Of a DNA stretch of 6,939 bases, positions 6,746 to 6,939 are shown piece by piece; within the stretch, counting starts at the first letter, position 1; every line of letters starts with the position of its first letter. Both the position numbers and the translations under genes were made by a program. Below the pieces are notes generated by a model that saw only the letters and a list, made by a program, of their open reading frames with translations, was not told the origin of the DNA and did not search any database. Origin of the DNA: an uncultured Succinatimonas sp. (lineage in GTDB: Bacteria; Pseudomonadota; Gammaproteobacteria; Enterobacterales; Succinivibrionaceae); assembly GCA_905201175.1 (NCBI GenBank), contig CAJKNC010000084.1, positions 1-6,939 of the forward strand, given 5' to 3'.

Positions 6746-6770
6746 TTCTCCCCGGACTTAAGGCCGAGAA
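6746..6770 (-). repeat. Imperfect subterminal hairpin at the IS right end
   Basis: On the minus strand TTCTCGG (6764-6770) pairs with CCGGGGAGAA (6746-6755) with a three-G bulge around a CCTTAAGT loop. It lies 2 nt inside the inferred TCAA cleavage site. This is the position of the hairpin recognised by TnpA and of the 3' part of the omega RNA in this family. The bulge may reflect decay. Confidence 0.55.
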
Positions 6771-6783
6771 TTCCTGCTGCTAA

Positions 6784-6799
6784 ACAGCAATGCCGCTGT
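6784..6799 (-). repeat. Small hairpin after the tnpB stop
   Basis: ACAGC and GCTGT form a perfect 5-bp stem around a 6-nt loop, just after the tnpB-frame stop codon at 6804-6806. An overlapping alternative pairs GCTG with the following CAGC. It may be part of the omega RNA scaffold of the element. Confidence 0.35.
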
Positions 6800-6803
6800 C
6801 AGC

Positions 6804-6939
6804 TTAAGTGAGTTCCTGCCGACCTTCACCAAGGCCCGCTTGACGGGCTATCCGGGTCTTGCCCTTCTTAATATGTGCGGCATGTGCCTCATATCCGCAC
6901 TTTACGCACTTAAACTGCTCTTAGCGATTGTCTTTGCTT
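6804..6939 (-). pseudogene. tnpB C-terminal remnant (RNA-guided nuclease, IS200/IS605), decayed
   Basis: On the minus strand, the frame ending at the stop 6804-6806 reads SKDNR, a TAA stop (6921-6923), then EQFKCVKCGYEAHAAHIKK and 19 further residues to RQELT. SKDNR followed by an F-x-C-V-x-C-G-Y zinc-ribbon half is the signature of the TnpB C-terminus; the first CxxC would lie beyond the window. After the ribbon the family has a pattern like AD-H-x-NAAxNI-AR, whose Asp is the third RuvC catalytic residue. Here the aligned text is AAHIKKGKTRIAR, of equal length but with Ala at the Asp position and Lys at the Asn position. The in-frame stop and the lost catalytic residue both point to an inactive gene. 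The portion beyond position 6939 is unseen, so the extent of decay upstream is unknown. Confidence 0.7.

Larger units (their letters stand above)
6740..6939 (-). mobile_element. Right end of an IS200/IS605-family element (partial)
   Basis: The stretch from the window edge to about 6740 contains the 3' part of a tnpB gene followed by a short non-coding tail with two hairpins and a TCAA tetranucleotide (6740-6743, minus strand). TCAA is a right-end cleavage motif known for IS608, and in this family the right end has a subterminal hairpin as seen here. No terminal inverted repeats or target duplication are expected. The exact boundary at 6740 is inferred. The element lies immediately upstream of the 864-residue gene and leaves only its ribosome binding site. 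Confidence 0.65.

Noticed and set aside
6884..6900. AAGTGCGG on the minus strand, resembling the Pasteurellaceae DNA uptake signal core
   Set aside because: It is the codons for the Lys-Cys-Gly of the TnpB zinc ribbon, and no other copies were noticed in the window.

Overview
The window looks like a chromosomal segment of a moderately AT-rich gammaproteobacterium. The quinolinate synthase is close to the E. coli type, Shine-Dalgarno sites are ordinary GAGG/GGAG, and TTA, AAA and ATT codons are common. A gut or rumen member of the Succinivibrionaceae would fit, but that placement is an inference from general character, not a proof. All recognisable genes lie on the minus strand.

Read in the direction of transcription (high to low coordinates), the window opens with the decayed 3' end of a tnpB gene and the right end of an IS200/IS605-family element (about 6740-6939). 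A three-gene cluster follows with gaps of 8 and 12 nt: an 864-residue unrecognised, all-helical, repeat-like protein (4128-6722), a 178-residue PRiA4b ORF-3-like protein (3583-4119), and nadA, quinolinate synthase (2503-3570). The element ends about 17 nt before the first start codon, so the cluster has no visible promoter of its own in the flank.

A 283-nt gap (2220-2502) separates nadA from cstA. It holds a likely sigma-70 promoter, a terminator-like hairpin with a U tract, and an almost uninterrupted series of inverted repeats, then an AT-rich stretch with a perfect TATAAT just before the cstA ribosome binding site. This layout is what one expects of a structured 5' leader or attenuator controlling cstA, and it is the best candidate in the window for something undescribed. 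cstA (510-2219) encodes a short-form CstA/BtsT-family membrane transporter, probably for pyruvate or peptides. A strong terminator (463-489) closes it. A last minus-strand gene (1-417, running off the left edge) has an N-terminal cold-shock-like OB-fold pattern and an unrecognised remainder; its promoter overlaps the cstA terminator.

Functionally the window combines NAD precursor synthesis (NadA) and carbon scavenging (CstA) with three proteins of unknown role. Nothing in the sequence shows that these act in one pathway. No tRNA, rRNA or CRISPR array was seen.
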